A DNA stretch of 64,000 nucleotides from Polymorphum gilvum SL003B-26A1 (GTDB taxonomy: Bacteria > Pseudomonadota > Alphaproteobacteria > Rhizobiales > Stappiaceae), in the NCBI RefSeq assembly GCF_000192745.1, contig NC_015259.1, positions 4,417,001 through 4,481,000 of the forward strand, given 5' to 3'. The notes beneath the pieces were generated by a model. It was not told the DNA's origin. It ran no database searches and saw nothing but the letters and a program-made list of their open reading frames with translations. Below, piece after piece: positions 8,032 through 16,045 of this stretch (within the stretch, counting starts at the first letter, position 1; each line of letters starts with the position of its first letter). The translations under genes and the position numbers were made by a program.

Positions 8032-9017
8032 CGCAGGCTCTCCAGAAACGCCATCACGAACTCCGCCGCGAGCGGCGGTACGATCGCATTGCCGTAGCCC
8101 CGCAGCAGCCCCATGCGACCGGGTAGCCCATCAGCCAGCGGGAATGTTCCGGGCTCAACGGGCCGCCATTTTCCATCCCGGCAGAGGAGCCAGTCCGGAT
8201 CTCGCCAGACGCCGTCCGTCGCATCGGCGCCGGCAGGGTCGGCGCCTTCGACCAGTCGACCAGCTTCACCGTCCTGCGGCTCGCATCGGTGTTGCCGGCC
8301 GCGTTGTACGCTGCAGTCGCGGGCGAGCCCGCCATCGCCGTCGGCCAGCCCGCGAGCCAGACCTGTCGGCCGAGCAGCGCGTTGATCGGCACCGCCCGGC
8401 ATTCCGATCCATCCTTGTGATCCCGCGCCGAGGCCGTCGCCCACCCCGAGAGGGGTTGCTTCCAGGGCGACGGCGCCGAAGAACAGGCGCTGGCGGATGT
8501 GCGGCGCGCCGATGCCCGCAGCCGGCAGATCGGCCGCCGCGACGGCGTAAGATGCCGCTTCCAGGTCAGCCGCCAGAGCGTCGAGCCACGCCCAGCCAGC
8601 CGGGCCCTCAACTGCCGCGCGAGACTTTCTGCCAACCGGTCCGAGTACTGCCGCGCTCGCGACCTGCTCGCCGAAGACGAGCTCCGGGCGGCAGGCTGCG
8701 ACGAGCCGCAGGAAGGCCGGGGCGAGGTGGCGGTCATCGTCCTGTCCCTTGCGCTGCCCGGCCTGGCTGAAGGGCTGGCAGGGCGGCGAGCCGGTCCAGA
8801 CGGACAGATCCTCGGCCACACCCGCGAGGCGGAGTGCGTAAGGCCAACCACCGATCCCGGCGAAGAAATGGCATTGCACGAAGCCGCGAAGGTCGGCGGG
8901 CTCCACCTCGAGGATGGAACGCTCGTCCACTTCGCCGGCAGGCAGCAGCCTTGCCGCGATCAGTTCCCGCAGCCATTCGCAGGCCGCGGGATCGGCATCG
9001 TTGTAGTAGACGGCCAT
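8028..9017 (-). CDS. DNA (cytosine-5-)-methyltransferase, phage type
   Basis: A 329-residue C5 methyltransferase. Motif I is FFAGIGGW (SAM binding). Motif IV is GSPPCQPFSQAG, with the catalytic Cys. Motif VI/VII-like FGEQVAS and motif VIII GAPHIRQRLFF follow, and motif X is RGYGNAIVPPLAAEF near the end. It would transfer a methyl group from SAM to C5 of cytosine, probably protecting phage DNA from host restriction, and no cognate nuclease is visible. The start ATG shares a base with the stop of the upstream ParB-methyltransferase gene. The middle, roughly 8150-8650, has low similarity in this frame, while another frame also looks family-like (see findings). Confidence 0.85.
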   Translation of the reverse strand: MAVYYNDADPAACEWLRELIAARLLPAGEVDERSILEVEPADLRGFVQCHFFAGIGGWPYALRLAGVAEDLSVWTGSPPCQPFSQAGQRKGQDDDRHLAPAFLRLVAACRPELVFGEQVASAAVLGPVGRKSRAAVEGPAGWAWLDALAADLEAASYAVAAADLPAAGIGAPHIRQRLFFGAVALEATPLGVGDGLGAGSQGWIGMPGGADQRAARPTGLARGLADGDGGLARDCSVQRGRQHRCEPQDGEAGRLVEGADPAGADATDGVWRDPDWLLCRDGKWRPVEPGTFPLADGLPGRMGLLRGYGNAIVPPLAAEFVMAFLESLR

Positions 9018-10336
9018 CAGGCAGCGGTCTCGGCCTTTTCGCCCAGCCGTTCGGCCTTCACCTCGGCGAAGGTCCTGCCGTCGCTATCGAGGATCGCGTC
9101 CTTGCCGGTCTCGGCCTGCCAGCGCTCGACGGCGACATCTACATAGGCCGGGCTGATTTCCATAGCGAAGACACGGCGGCCGTTGGCCTCGCCCGCCATG
9201 ATCTGCGAACCGGAGCCCGAGAACGGCTCGTAGCAGAGCCCGCCCCTCGCCACATGCTGGCGCATCGGGATCCCGAAGGCGTCGAGCGGTTTCGGGGTTG
9301 GATGGTCGGGGCGCTCGTCCTTGGCGAAGGACGGCATCTCCCATGTCGAGGGCAGCGTCTGCTCGGCCACCTTCGGCGGGCGGTTCGGGCGGCGCCAGCC
9401 CATGAAGCAGGGCTCGTGCTTCCAGAGGTAGTGGGACCGGGTCAACACGCCCCGGTCCTTCACCCAGATGATCTGCTGGTGGACGAAGGCGCCGGCCTTT
9501 TCCCAGCAAGCCTCCAGCATCGCCTGGCGGCGCGAGGCGTGCCAGCAGTACCAGGCGGCGTCCTCGGCGATGGCCTCGGCCACGGCCGCCGCGATGAAAC
9601 CGTCGTAGAGTTCCGCGCCCTGCGAACTGTCGTCCCACGTGGTGCCGTAGGACGCAGACCAGTCCTTGTTCCGGGTCGGATGGTTCGAGCCATCGTAATC
9701 CACCAGGTATGGCGGGTCGGTGGCGAACAGGATCGCCCGCTCGCCATTCATCAGGCGGCGCACGTCGGACGCGCTGGTGCTGTCGCCGCAGAGCAGCCGG
9801 TGGTCGCCAAGGATCCAGAGATCCCCGGTTCGTGATGCTGGATTGCGCGGTGGCTCGGGGATGGTCACCGGCGGCACGGAGCCCCCGGCGCCACCTTCTT
9901 CCCCGTCCCCCTCCGGCGCGAAGGTCAGAAGCTTGTCCAACTCGCCGTCGGAGAAGCCGACAAGCGACAGGTCGAAATCCTCGGCCAGCAGGTCGTTCAG
10001 TTCCGCAGACAGAAGCGCCTCGTCCCAGGTGCCAAGCTCCGTCAGCTTGTTGTCCGCGATACGGTACGCCCGGCGCTGCGCCTCGGTCAGATGGCCCAGA
10101 ACTATCACCGGCGCCTCAAGCAGCCCCAGCTGCGTCGCGGCCAGCACCCGGCCATGACCCGCGATCAGTTCGCCATCCTCTGCCACGAGGCAGGGCACCG
10201 TCCAGCCGAACTCCGCCATGCTAGCGGCGATCTTCGCGACCTGGTCCGCGCCATGCGCCTTCGCATTGCGGGCGTAGGGCTGGAGTTTCGCCAGCGGCCA
10301 CATCGCGATCCGATCCGGGGCAAAGCTCAGCGTCAT
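9017..10336 (-). CDS. ParB-like nuclease domain fused to DNA N4/N6 methyltransferase
   Basis: A 439-residue two-domain protein. Residues about 8-130 form a ParB/sulfiredoxin-like domain with LIAGHGR (57-63) and RIADNKL. The C-terminal part is a methyltransferase with DPPY (207-210) before EPFSGSGSQI (FxGxG, about 385), the beta-class order seen in N6-adenine and N4-cytosine enzymes. Such fusions are frequent in prophages and may modify phage DNA. The start at 10336 (MTLSFAPDRI) is chosen because homologous N-termini begin near here and GAGGA lies 11 bases upstream; the frame is open 36 codons further. It is adjacent to the C5 methyltransferase, so one transcript could give two kinds of methylation. 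Confidence 0.88.
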   Translation of the reverse strand: MTLSFAPDRIAMWPLAKLQPYARNAKAHGADQVAKIAASMAEFGWTVPCLVAEDGELIAGHGRVLAATQLGLLEAPVIVLGHLTEAQRRAYRIADNKLTELGTWDEALLSAELNDLLAEDFDLSLVGFSDGELDKLLTFAPEGDGEEGGAGGSVPPVTIPEPPRNPASRTGDLWILGDHRLLCGDSTSASDVRRLMNGERAILFATDPPYLVDYDGSNHPTRNKDWSASYGTTWDDSSQGAELYDGFIAAAVAEAIAEDAAWYCWHASRRQAMLEACWEKAGAFVHQQIIWVKDRGVLTRSHYLWKHEPCFMGWRRPNRPPKVAEQTLPSTWEMPSFAKDERPDHPTPKPLDAFGIPMRQHVARGGLCYEPFSGSGSQIMAGEANGRRVFAMEISPAYVDVAVERWQAETGKDAILDSDGRTFAEVKAERLGEKAETAA

Positions 10337-10652
10337 CGGCGGGTCATTCCTCGGATCAAGGTGGATACCCCCGGCTTTCGGACTCCGGGGTCCAGACTGG
10401 ACTCCAAGCGGGGTCCAGCGGCCACCAGGGGTGTCCAGAATCAAGGGTTTGAATTTGCAGTGTTTCAGGCGGGTCTAGTCGGCGCTGGCTTCCGGGTGGC
10501 TTCCCAAAAATCCGGCCCTGTCGCTAGCGATGTGCCGCGCTGCGCCCTCCCGTATACGGAATAGCGCAGAAGGAACCAGAAACTTCAACGGGTTGGCGGG
10601 TGGACCCCGTCTGGACCCCGGTGCGGAGTCCGGGGTCCAGCATGGAATCCGG
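10337..10652. repeat. Intergenic region with GGGGTCCA repeats and palindromes
   Basis: No gene is seen in these 316 bases. The octamer GGGGTCCA occurs three times (10387, 10410, 10632) and its complement TGGACCCC twice (10601, 10612); a variant GGGGTGTCCAG lies at 10428. Perfect palindromes TCGCTAGCGA (10521-10530) and CCGTATACGG (10550-10559) lie between the two repeat clusters. The region separates the methyltransferase genes from the upstream part of the operon, so it may hold a promoter or operator for them. This role is inferred. Confidence 0.5.
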
Positions 10653-10862
10653 TCACCGCTCCCGCGCGTCAGGATCGCGATTTCTCGGCCCGTACAGCTT
10701 CTCGCCCAGCTGTCTTATCAATTCCCGCTCGGGCCAGCTCAGACGCTCGTCGTCGATGGAGACGGCGAGCACGCCCTGATCCCGCCAGCCGTCGCGTTTG
10801 ACGCGGTCTGCGTCTCGCCGCTCACCTCCATAGCCCGGGGGATGCCACCGCATGGTTTTCAT
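10653..10862 (-). CDS. Small prophage protein, unknown function
   Basis: A 69-residue protein not recognised by name. The N-terminus has WHPPGYGG, the centre GVLAVSIDDERLSWPERELI, and the end RQLGEKLYGPR. The central and C-terminal parts resemble small proteins in other alphaproteobacterial prophages. It is rich in Arg and Asp and has no signal or membrane segment. Its ATG overlaps the stop of the upstream gene by four bases (10859-10862), which supports it as a real operon member. The 316-bp intergenic repeat region follows it. Confidence 0.6.
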   Translation of the reverse strand: MKTMRWHPPGYGGERRDADRVKRDGWRDQGVLAVSIDDERLSWPERELIRQLGEKLYGPRNRDPDARER

Positions 10863-11287
10863 GTCCGCCCTCCTTCCGGCTTGTCCTTTTCTGACTTAAG
10901 CGATCGGGGGCGAGCGTCTGCCGGCTGCCTCACCCCATCGGAAGGTGAGCCGGAGCTTTCGTCCTTTTCGGCAAATGCATCGGCGAGATCGGCGGCACGG
11001 CGAAGGCCGAGGCGCCGGCCATGCTCGCGGCGTGCCTCGCTAACCGGCCCGGCCCACGGATTCTTTCCCATCCGGAACGGCCAGCTCGGGCAGTCCACGG
11101 CGGTGCAGAGCCGCACCTCCCGCGCCGAGCCGTTGCAGCAATCGAGGCATTTCAGCCGCAGGGCGCGCAGGGGCGAGATACGGGCGTGACCGAGCCGCTC
11201 CAGGTCGTCGGTGGAAAGCCCGCGAGGATCGCGGCCGACGTCGTAGCCGTCCTGGCGCTCGAGGCCGATATGGCGATGCTGGCTCAT
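10859..11287 (-). CDS. Cysteine-cluster prophage protein, unknown function
   Basis: A 142-residue protein with a compact cysteine cluster in ALRLKCLDCCNGSAREVRLC and then TAVDCPSWPFRMGKNPW (about residues 42-82). The CxxCC...C....C pattern suggests a metal or Fe-S site. The N-terminal third contains LSTDDLERLGHARISPLRAL, probably helical, and the C-terminal 50 residues are charged and low-complexity. Similar short proteins with a CLDCC...CPLWPFR block are familiar from alphaproteobacterial prophages, but I know of no assigned function. It overlaps both neighbours by four bases (ATGA), so it is translated as part of the primase-helicase operon. Confidence 0.65.
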   Translation of the reverse strand: MSQHRHIGLERQDGYDVGRDPRGLSTDDLERLGHARISPLRALRLKCLDCCNGSAREVRLCTAVDCPSWPFRMGKNPWAGPVSEARREHGRRLGLRRAADLADAFAEKDESSGSPSDGVRQPADARPRSLKSEKDKPEGGRT

Positions 11288-11811
11288 GTCCGCCCCTCCC
11301 GCCGTTCGCGTTCCATCACCGCGCGGGCCTGCTGGGCGCGGCGACGGTCGCGGTCATTGGCGAGGTCGATCCGGCTCTCGCCCGTTTCGCGACCGATATG
11401 GGTGCCCTTGCCGTGGCGCGCCCAGGCGATGAAGGCGTTGCCGATCCTGCCGTGGAGCGCGATCAGGGAGCTCTGGTTGGCGACCCCGATGAGCGGCGCG
11501 AGATGGCGCGAGAGGAAGGGCAGCCAGTCGGCCGGGTTCGGGACGACGACCTGCTCGACGAAGGCCAGTGGGGTCTCGATCAGCACGAAGAAGCCGTGGA
11601 TCTCGCTCGGCCAGAACCGGATCTCGAGCGCACCGCCCAGCAAGCCCTCCTCGGTCAGCAGCGTGTATTCGCAGTCGAGAACACGCTCGAGCGCGCGATG
11701 CCAGTCCACGCGTTCGGTCTCGCTGATGCGCACGGCCGCATGATACCAGTCGGGCAACTCCGTGTCGTGGAAGCGGCCGGCGTCGTAGAGGCGCATCCTG
11801 TCAAAACTCAT
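11284..11811 (-). CDS. Prophage protein of unknown function
   Basis: A 175-residue protein without a recognised domain. Visible features are an aromatic N-terminal half (RFHDTELPDWYHAAVRI), a beta-rich middle (GGALEIRFWPSEIHGFFVLI) and a basic helical C-terminus (RDRRRAQQARAVMERERREG). There is no signal peptide or membrane helix. Its start overlaps the primase-helicase stop by four bases and its stop overlaps the next start by four, so it is co-translated. Position suggests an early replication or host-takeover role, which is only an inference. Confidence 0.6.
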   Translation of the reverse strand: MSFDRMRLYDAGRFHDTELPDWYHAAVRISETERVDWHRALERVLDCEYTLLTEEGLLGGALEIRFWPSEIHGFFVLIETPLAFVEQVVVPNPADWLPFLSRHLAPLIGVANQSSLIALHGRIGNAFIAWARHGKGTHIGRETGESRIDLANDRDRRRAQQARAVMERERREGRT

Positions 11812-14800
11812 GCCTCGGTCTCCTCTTCTGGTTGGGGGTGGTGGGTGCGGCGCAGGGCGGCGGGCTTCGCGGCGTCTAGCCGCGCAGACAGCGCGTCGAG
11901 GGCCAAGCGGCGCGCGTCGAGCACGGCCTGCATGCTGTCGGTCAGGCGGGATGCGAGGGCGTCGAGGCGCGCGGAAGCGGAGGCACCAGGCGCGTCGATG
12001 TCGGCGCCCTCGACGCGCCGCATCTCGAAGCTGGCGAGCGGCCCGAGGCGGTTGGTGAGCCAGGTTTCCGGATCGGGAATGCGGGAGAGATCGACGCGGG
12101 CGGTGCGGGCGCGATGGCCGGGACCCTCCGGGCGATAGGTCACCTCCGCCGAGGATGGGGACATTCTGCTATTATAGAGGTCTCTATAATAGCCATTTGT
12201 CCCCTTCCTCTGGCCGTCCTTCTTCGCGGCCTCGCGGGTCGGCCAGAACTCCGGGAAGCAGGCGGCCATATCGGCGGCGTTCTCGAGGACGATGCCGGTA
12301 AGGGACATCAGGTCGCGTCGGGTCGGGCGCAGGTCGGACCAGGGAACGAGCGCATCGACGGTGACCGGCAGGACCACGTCCGTGAGCAGGTCGATCTCGA
12401 GCGGCGTGGCGGCGGTGCGGTTGACGCCGCGCCCGCGCCCCGTCGCCTGGATGAGCTCGCCCTCGCAGATGCTCCAGCGCACGGACTCGGCAATGGGATC
12501 GGCATGTTCCTCCATCGTGAGCGGCGCGGTCCGGTCGCCCGCGAGCCGGATGCGGCGTTCGACCATGGGATACCACCAGCCCGCGTCCTCCGGGTTCGAT
12601 GCGGGCATCCGGCCGGTCAGCGCCATGGCGATCAGTTCGACCGTGTGAGGCGCAGGCAAAGTGCGGCCGAGGATCACCATGCCGCCGATCCCGCCCCAGC
12701 GGTCGAGCCCGCTCAGCGCGTTGAAATGCACCGCCTCAACCCGCGGCGGCAGCCCCGCGGACCTGAGCGCATCAATGGCGGCCTTCTGGCCCACCACCAG
12801 CAGATCGATTGCCTGGCCGGGGCGATGGCACTGCCGGGCCCGGAGGTCGATCCAGGCGCGAAGATCGCGCAGACGGGTGGCGGCGGCCTTGCGGTCCCGT
12901 TCGGGCGCATCGGCGGAGGGCGACAGCGCGCGGGCCGAGGTCGGGCTGCCGGTCACCTGGCGGACGCGGACATGGGGCTGGCGGGCAGCGACGGGCGCGC
13001 CTAGACGCAACCGCGGCAGGTAGGTCTGCACGAGTTCCGGGCGCAGCGTCGCGTCGAGATGCAGGATCGGCGCCTGGGCCGCCCAGCCGGTCCGCATGCG
13101 GCTGCGCCAGCGCAGACGGAGCGCGCGGACCGAACCGGCCTCGGTTATCTCGTGAACGAGCTCGGCGCCGGCGGCATCGTGGCCGTTCTCCAGCGCCTCG
13201 GCGAGGATCAGCCAGAGCGTGGCGCAGCGACCGGGCGGCGCCCATGGCTCGCCCGCTTGCGGCAGGACCGCCTCGATCCGCTTGCGCCGCTCGACCGGCG
13301 ACATGCCAGGGCGGAGGCCCGCATCGCGCATGCGGCGGCGTTCCAGCGTCGCAGCATGGCGGCAGTCGTCCGGCGTGAGACCGACCGCTTCCAGAAGGCC
13401 GAGGCGCAGCGAACCCGGCTCCGTGACCCGCAGCGCCTTGCAGAGCCGCTCCCGCGCAGCGACCAGGTCGGCCGTGGCGCCGACATCCATCCTGCCCTTG
13501 CCGGTATAGCAGGTGAGCGAGGTCCGGCCGGGCTCCAGCCCGTCCTGCGTGAGCGTCGCCTTGCCGTCGAGACCGCGCAGGCCCGACTGCCAGAAGGCCT
13601 CGTCGATGACGAGAAGCCCGACCTCGCCGATGGCCTGCGGCTTCATGTGAAAGAGACTGTCATGGGCGCAGACGATGACCTGCGCCGCCTGCGCCAGTGG
13701 CTTCTGGCGTTGGTAGCCGCAGTCGTGGAACCAGGGGCAGAGCAGCAGCTCCGCGCCGTTCTTGACCTTGCAGCAGCTCTGTTCGACCGGATGCTCGACC
13801 TCGAGCGCGTCGAAGGTAGCTTCGGGGTCGAGGCACATGAGTTGGTCGGGATTGCCCGGCGTGGGATCAGGCGCGGTGCGCCCCTTCCAGAGCATGGCGC
13901 TGAGACCCAATGCCTCGAAGGCCGTGACCTGTTCGGCCCCGAGATCGTGGCGCGGGACGGCGTAGACGACCTTGCGCGTGCCGAGCCCGCCCGCGGCGAT
14001 CAACTCGGCAATGGCGGCGCGCGCGCTCGAGGTCTTGCCGAGGCCCACATCGACCGGCAGGCCGAGAAGCGGTGGCAAGGCGGCCCGCGCCACGATGTTG
14101 AAATCCAGCGGGTCGCGGTCGGCGTCGGCGCTCTTGGCCTCCTCCTGCGCCGCCTCGACGGCGGCCCAGTAGTCCGGGATCGCGGCCATGAAACCGGCGA
14201 TGGCCTCGGCCAGGCGGACGCGGGCCTCGTCTGGCGTGAGAACAGGTGCGGGATAGGTGGGCGGTGACGGCGGGATCCGCGCCGCGCTGGCGACGAGCGC
14301 CGAAACGGCGTCCGGCCCCTCGGCGCAGAACAGATCGTTGGCGTCTCCGGGGCTCTCCGGCACGGCCAGACGGCCATCGACTGCGAGCGCGACCTTGCGC
14401 GCGGCCTCGACGCCGGGGTTGTCGTCGCGATCGGGCTTCGCGTCGTTGTCGGCGACGAGGACGAGATCGGCCGCCGGAAAACGCGCCCGCAACGCCTCGG
14501 CCACCGGCATCAGGTTGCCCGCGTCCATCGCCGCGATCACGGTATGGCCCGTGGCGATGTGCAGGCTCGCGCCGGTCGCCCAGCCCTCGCAGATCAGGAC
14601 GGGGCCAGCGGGTTCGGCAATCGGCCCCGGCTCCGCGCCCGCCACCGCGAAATGACCCTTCTTGGCCCCACCGGCGAGGAAACGCTTGGCCCCATCGGGC
14701 GCGATGGTCTCGAGACTGTGGATCCGGCCGTCGATGTCCTGCAGCGGCACGACGAGCCGGCGGCCGGCGTCCATGCGCAGGGCGAGCGGCGCGGCCTGCT

Positions 14801-15299
14801 TGGCGATGAGATAGGGATGGTCCTCCGGGGCGGGACGGGCGCTGGTCCAGATCCGCTTGGCACGCGCGGCGGCCTCATCCGTGCGGTTCGGCGCGGGCGC
14901 GGCATCGCCATCGGGGTGTGGCTCGGGAGGTGCCGTGGCCAGCGCCAGTGGCGGCTCGGCCGGATCGTTCGCCGCCGTTGCGCCTGGTGTCGACGGCTGA
15001 CGGGTCGGCCGGGGCAACGCCGCCATGCCGATCCGGTCGGCAATCCAGTCGGTCGCATCCTCCCGGGCCATGCCGAGGTCGCGGCCGACAAGATCCGAAA
15101 ACCAGCCGCCCCGGCCTTCCTCGTGGTCGAACCACATCCCCGCCCGCGCGCCGGAGATGACGACCGAGAGGCTGCCTTTGCGACCCCAGCGCCATTCTTG
15201 CCCTGCACGAAAGGTCGGCTTGCCCAGAAGCTCCACCGCGAGTTCCGGCACGCGGGCACGCAGCTCGGCGTCGAAGGCCCGCCAGTCCCGCCCGCTCAT
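11808..15299 (-). CDS. Large TOPRIM primase-helicase fusion protein
   Basis: An 1163-residue replication-type protein. Residues 1-75 resemble the start of bacterial/phage primase-like proteins (WRWGRKGSLSVVISG, GMWFDHEEGRGG). A TOPRIM domain spans about 232-330 with E238 (LICEGW) and D284/D286 (VADND). A helicase-like ATPase follows with Walker A VGLGKTS (418-424) and Walker B VIDEAF (564-569). Four cysteines (C509, C510, C521, C527) lie between the Walker motifs and could bind a metal or Fe-S cluster. A RecA-like second half contains ELIQATGRGRGVNR, an arginine-finger-like block. It probably primes and unwinds phage DNA. A perfect AT-rich dyad is embedded in the codons for about residues 1033-1048. 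Confidence 0.8.
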   Translation of the reverse strand: MSGRDWRAFDAELRARVPELAVELLGKPTFRAGQEWRWGRKGSLSVVISGARAGMWFDHEEGRGGWFSDLVGRDLGMAREDATDWIADRIGMAALPRPTRQPSTPGATAANDPAEPPLALATAPPEPHPDGDAAPAPNRTDEAAARAKRIWTSARPAPEDHPYLIAKQAAPLALRMDAGRRLVVPLQDIDGRIHSLETIAPDGAKRFLAGGAKKGHFAVAGAEPGPIAEPAGPVLICEGWATGASLHIATGHTVIAAMDAGNLMPVAEALRARFPAADLVLVADNDAKPDRDDNPGVEAARKVALAVDGRLAVPESPGDANDLFCAEGPDAVSALVASAARIPPSPPTYPAPVLTPDEARVRLAEAIAGFMAAIPDYWAAVEAAQEEAKSADADRDPLDFNIVARAALPPLLGLPVDVGLGKTSSARAAIAELIAAGGLGTRKVVYAVPRHDLGAEQVTAFEALGLSAMLWKGRTAPDPTPGNPDQLMCLDPEATFDALEVEHPVEQSCCKVKNGAELLLCPWFHDCGYQRQKPLAQAAQVIVCAHDSLFHMKPQAIGEVGLLVIDEAFWQSGLRGLDGKATLTQDGLEPGRTSLTCYTGKGRMDVGATADLVAARERLCKALRVTEPGSLRLGLLEAVGLTPDDCRHAATLERRRMRDAGLRPGMSPVERRKRIEAVLPQAGEPWAPPGRCATLWLILAEALENGHDAAGAELVHEITEAGSVRALRLRWRSRMRTGWAAQAPILHLDATLRPELVQTYLPRLRLGAPVAARQPHVRVRQVTGSPTSARALSPSADAPERDRKAAATRLRDLRAWIDLRARQCHRPGQAIDLLVVGQKAAIDALRSAGLPPRVEAVHFNALSGLDRWGGIGGMVILGRTLPAPHTVELIAMALTGRMPASNPEDAGWWYPMVERRIRLAGDRTAPLTMEEHADPIAESVRWSICEGELIQATGRGRGVNRTAATPLEIDLLTDVVLPVTVDALVPWSDLRPTRRDLMSLTGIVLENAADMAACFPEFWPTREAAKKDGQRKGTNGYYRDLYNSRMSPSSAEVTYRPEGPGHRARTARVDLSRIPDPETWLTNRLGPLASFEMRRVEGADIDAPGASASARLDALASRLTDSMQAVLDARRLALDALSARLDAAKPAALRRTHHPQPEEETEA
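12157..12204. repeat. 48-bp interrupted perfect dyad inside the primase-helicase gene
   Basis: Outer arms GGGGACA (12157-12163) and TGTCCCC (12198-12204) flank inner arms CTATTATAGAG (12169-12179) and CTCTATAATAG (12182-12192). All four arms are symmetric about the same centre (12180/12181). The AT-rich core is striking in a roughly 70 percent GC gene. It could be a protein-binding site, a replication origin element or a hairpin in the mRNA. Confidence 0.75.
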
Positions 15300-15700
15300 C
15301 GCCGTCCCCGCGGAACGGGCGCATCGCCGGTCGGCCGGAGGGCCGCCGAGCCGGCAGGGCGCTGGAGATGGCGGAGACAGGCGGACACGGGTGCTGCGGA
15401 ACCGGAATGAGGGGGTCGTTGCCCCCGGTTCTGCCGCGGATCAGACCGCCCTCGCGACGTCGGAACCGGTCCGCCCGGCCGCGCGCAGCCCTACCGGAAA
15501 GGGGTGACCCCTTCCGGCAAGGCGTTGAAATAACGTCAGATCATGGGTGGAGCCCAACGGGCCTAACGACTCCTGAAGAGCGCCCTGAGCGGCCGCGGCC
15601 GATCAGAGGGGTGATCCCGCGTCTGCGCGAACGGGGTGAACGGTTCCGCCCGTCTTCGGGCTGCCGCGGCCTTGGGGTCACCCCTTGGAGTTGGCCATTG
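15300..15700. repeat. Intergenic region with GGGGTGACCCC-type palindromes
   Basis: No convincing gene in 401 bases between the ParE gene and the primase-helicase start. Two near-identical odd palindromes occur, AAGGGGTGACCCCTT (15499-15513, within a longer CCGGAA...TTCCGG stem) and GGGGTCACCCC (15674-15684). Related GGGGTGATCCC (15608) and GGGGTGAACGG (15633) lie between them. A similar GGGGTTCACCC is at 17177. These look like repressor operators or replication iterons for the prophage early operon; the role is inferred. Confidence 0.5.
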
Positions 15701-16045
15701 TCAGTGCTGTTCGGGATCCTTCCGCGGACCCAATGACGCCAGCCGACGCGGCAGGTCCGAGCGGCTGTGCAGCACGTCCACCACGACCACCTGATCCGGC
15801 ATCTCGACGAACACGATGAAATGCTGCCCCGCCCGCGTGAAGCGCAGGTCCTCCGGCAGGTCGGGATCGATCAGGCGGCGGCAGTCCTGCGAGGGCGCCT
15901 CACCCGCGGCGATGGCGGCGCAGCGGGCGATGAGATCGGCCTCGTAGGCCTCGGCCTGGCGCGGCCCGAAGGTCTCCAGCGTCCAGCGGGCGATCTCGAC
16001 GAGCGACCGTTCCGCCTGCCGCGTCAGCCGCCACGGCTTCGGCAT
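15701..16045 (-). CDS. parE: ParE/RelE-superfamily toxin
   Basis: A 114-residue toxin of the RelE/ParE fold. It has the family start KPWRLTRQAERSLVEIARWT, a central ARCAAIAAGEAP helix, and LRFTRAGQHFIVFVEMPD followed by VVVVDVLHSRSDLPRRL, the beta-strand and C-terminal basic region that define ParE. ParE toxins block DNA gyrase, whereas RelE toxins cleave mRNA; the partner is ParD-type, which favours ParE. The start base is shared with the antitoxin stop (TGATG at 16045), so the pair is translationally coupled. The module sits in the prophage and could stabilise it. Confidence 0.88.
   Translation of the reverse strand: MPKPWRLTRQAERSLVEIARWTLETFGPRQAEAYEADLIARCAAIAAGEAPSQDCRRLIDPDLPEDLRFTRAGQHFIVFVEMPDQVVVVDVLHSRSDLPRRLASLGPRKDPEQH

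Noticed and set aside
15494-15684. GGGGTGACCCC repeats considered as a CRISPR array
   Set aside because: The repeats are short palindromes with irregular spacing, no constant spacer length and no cas genes in the window.
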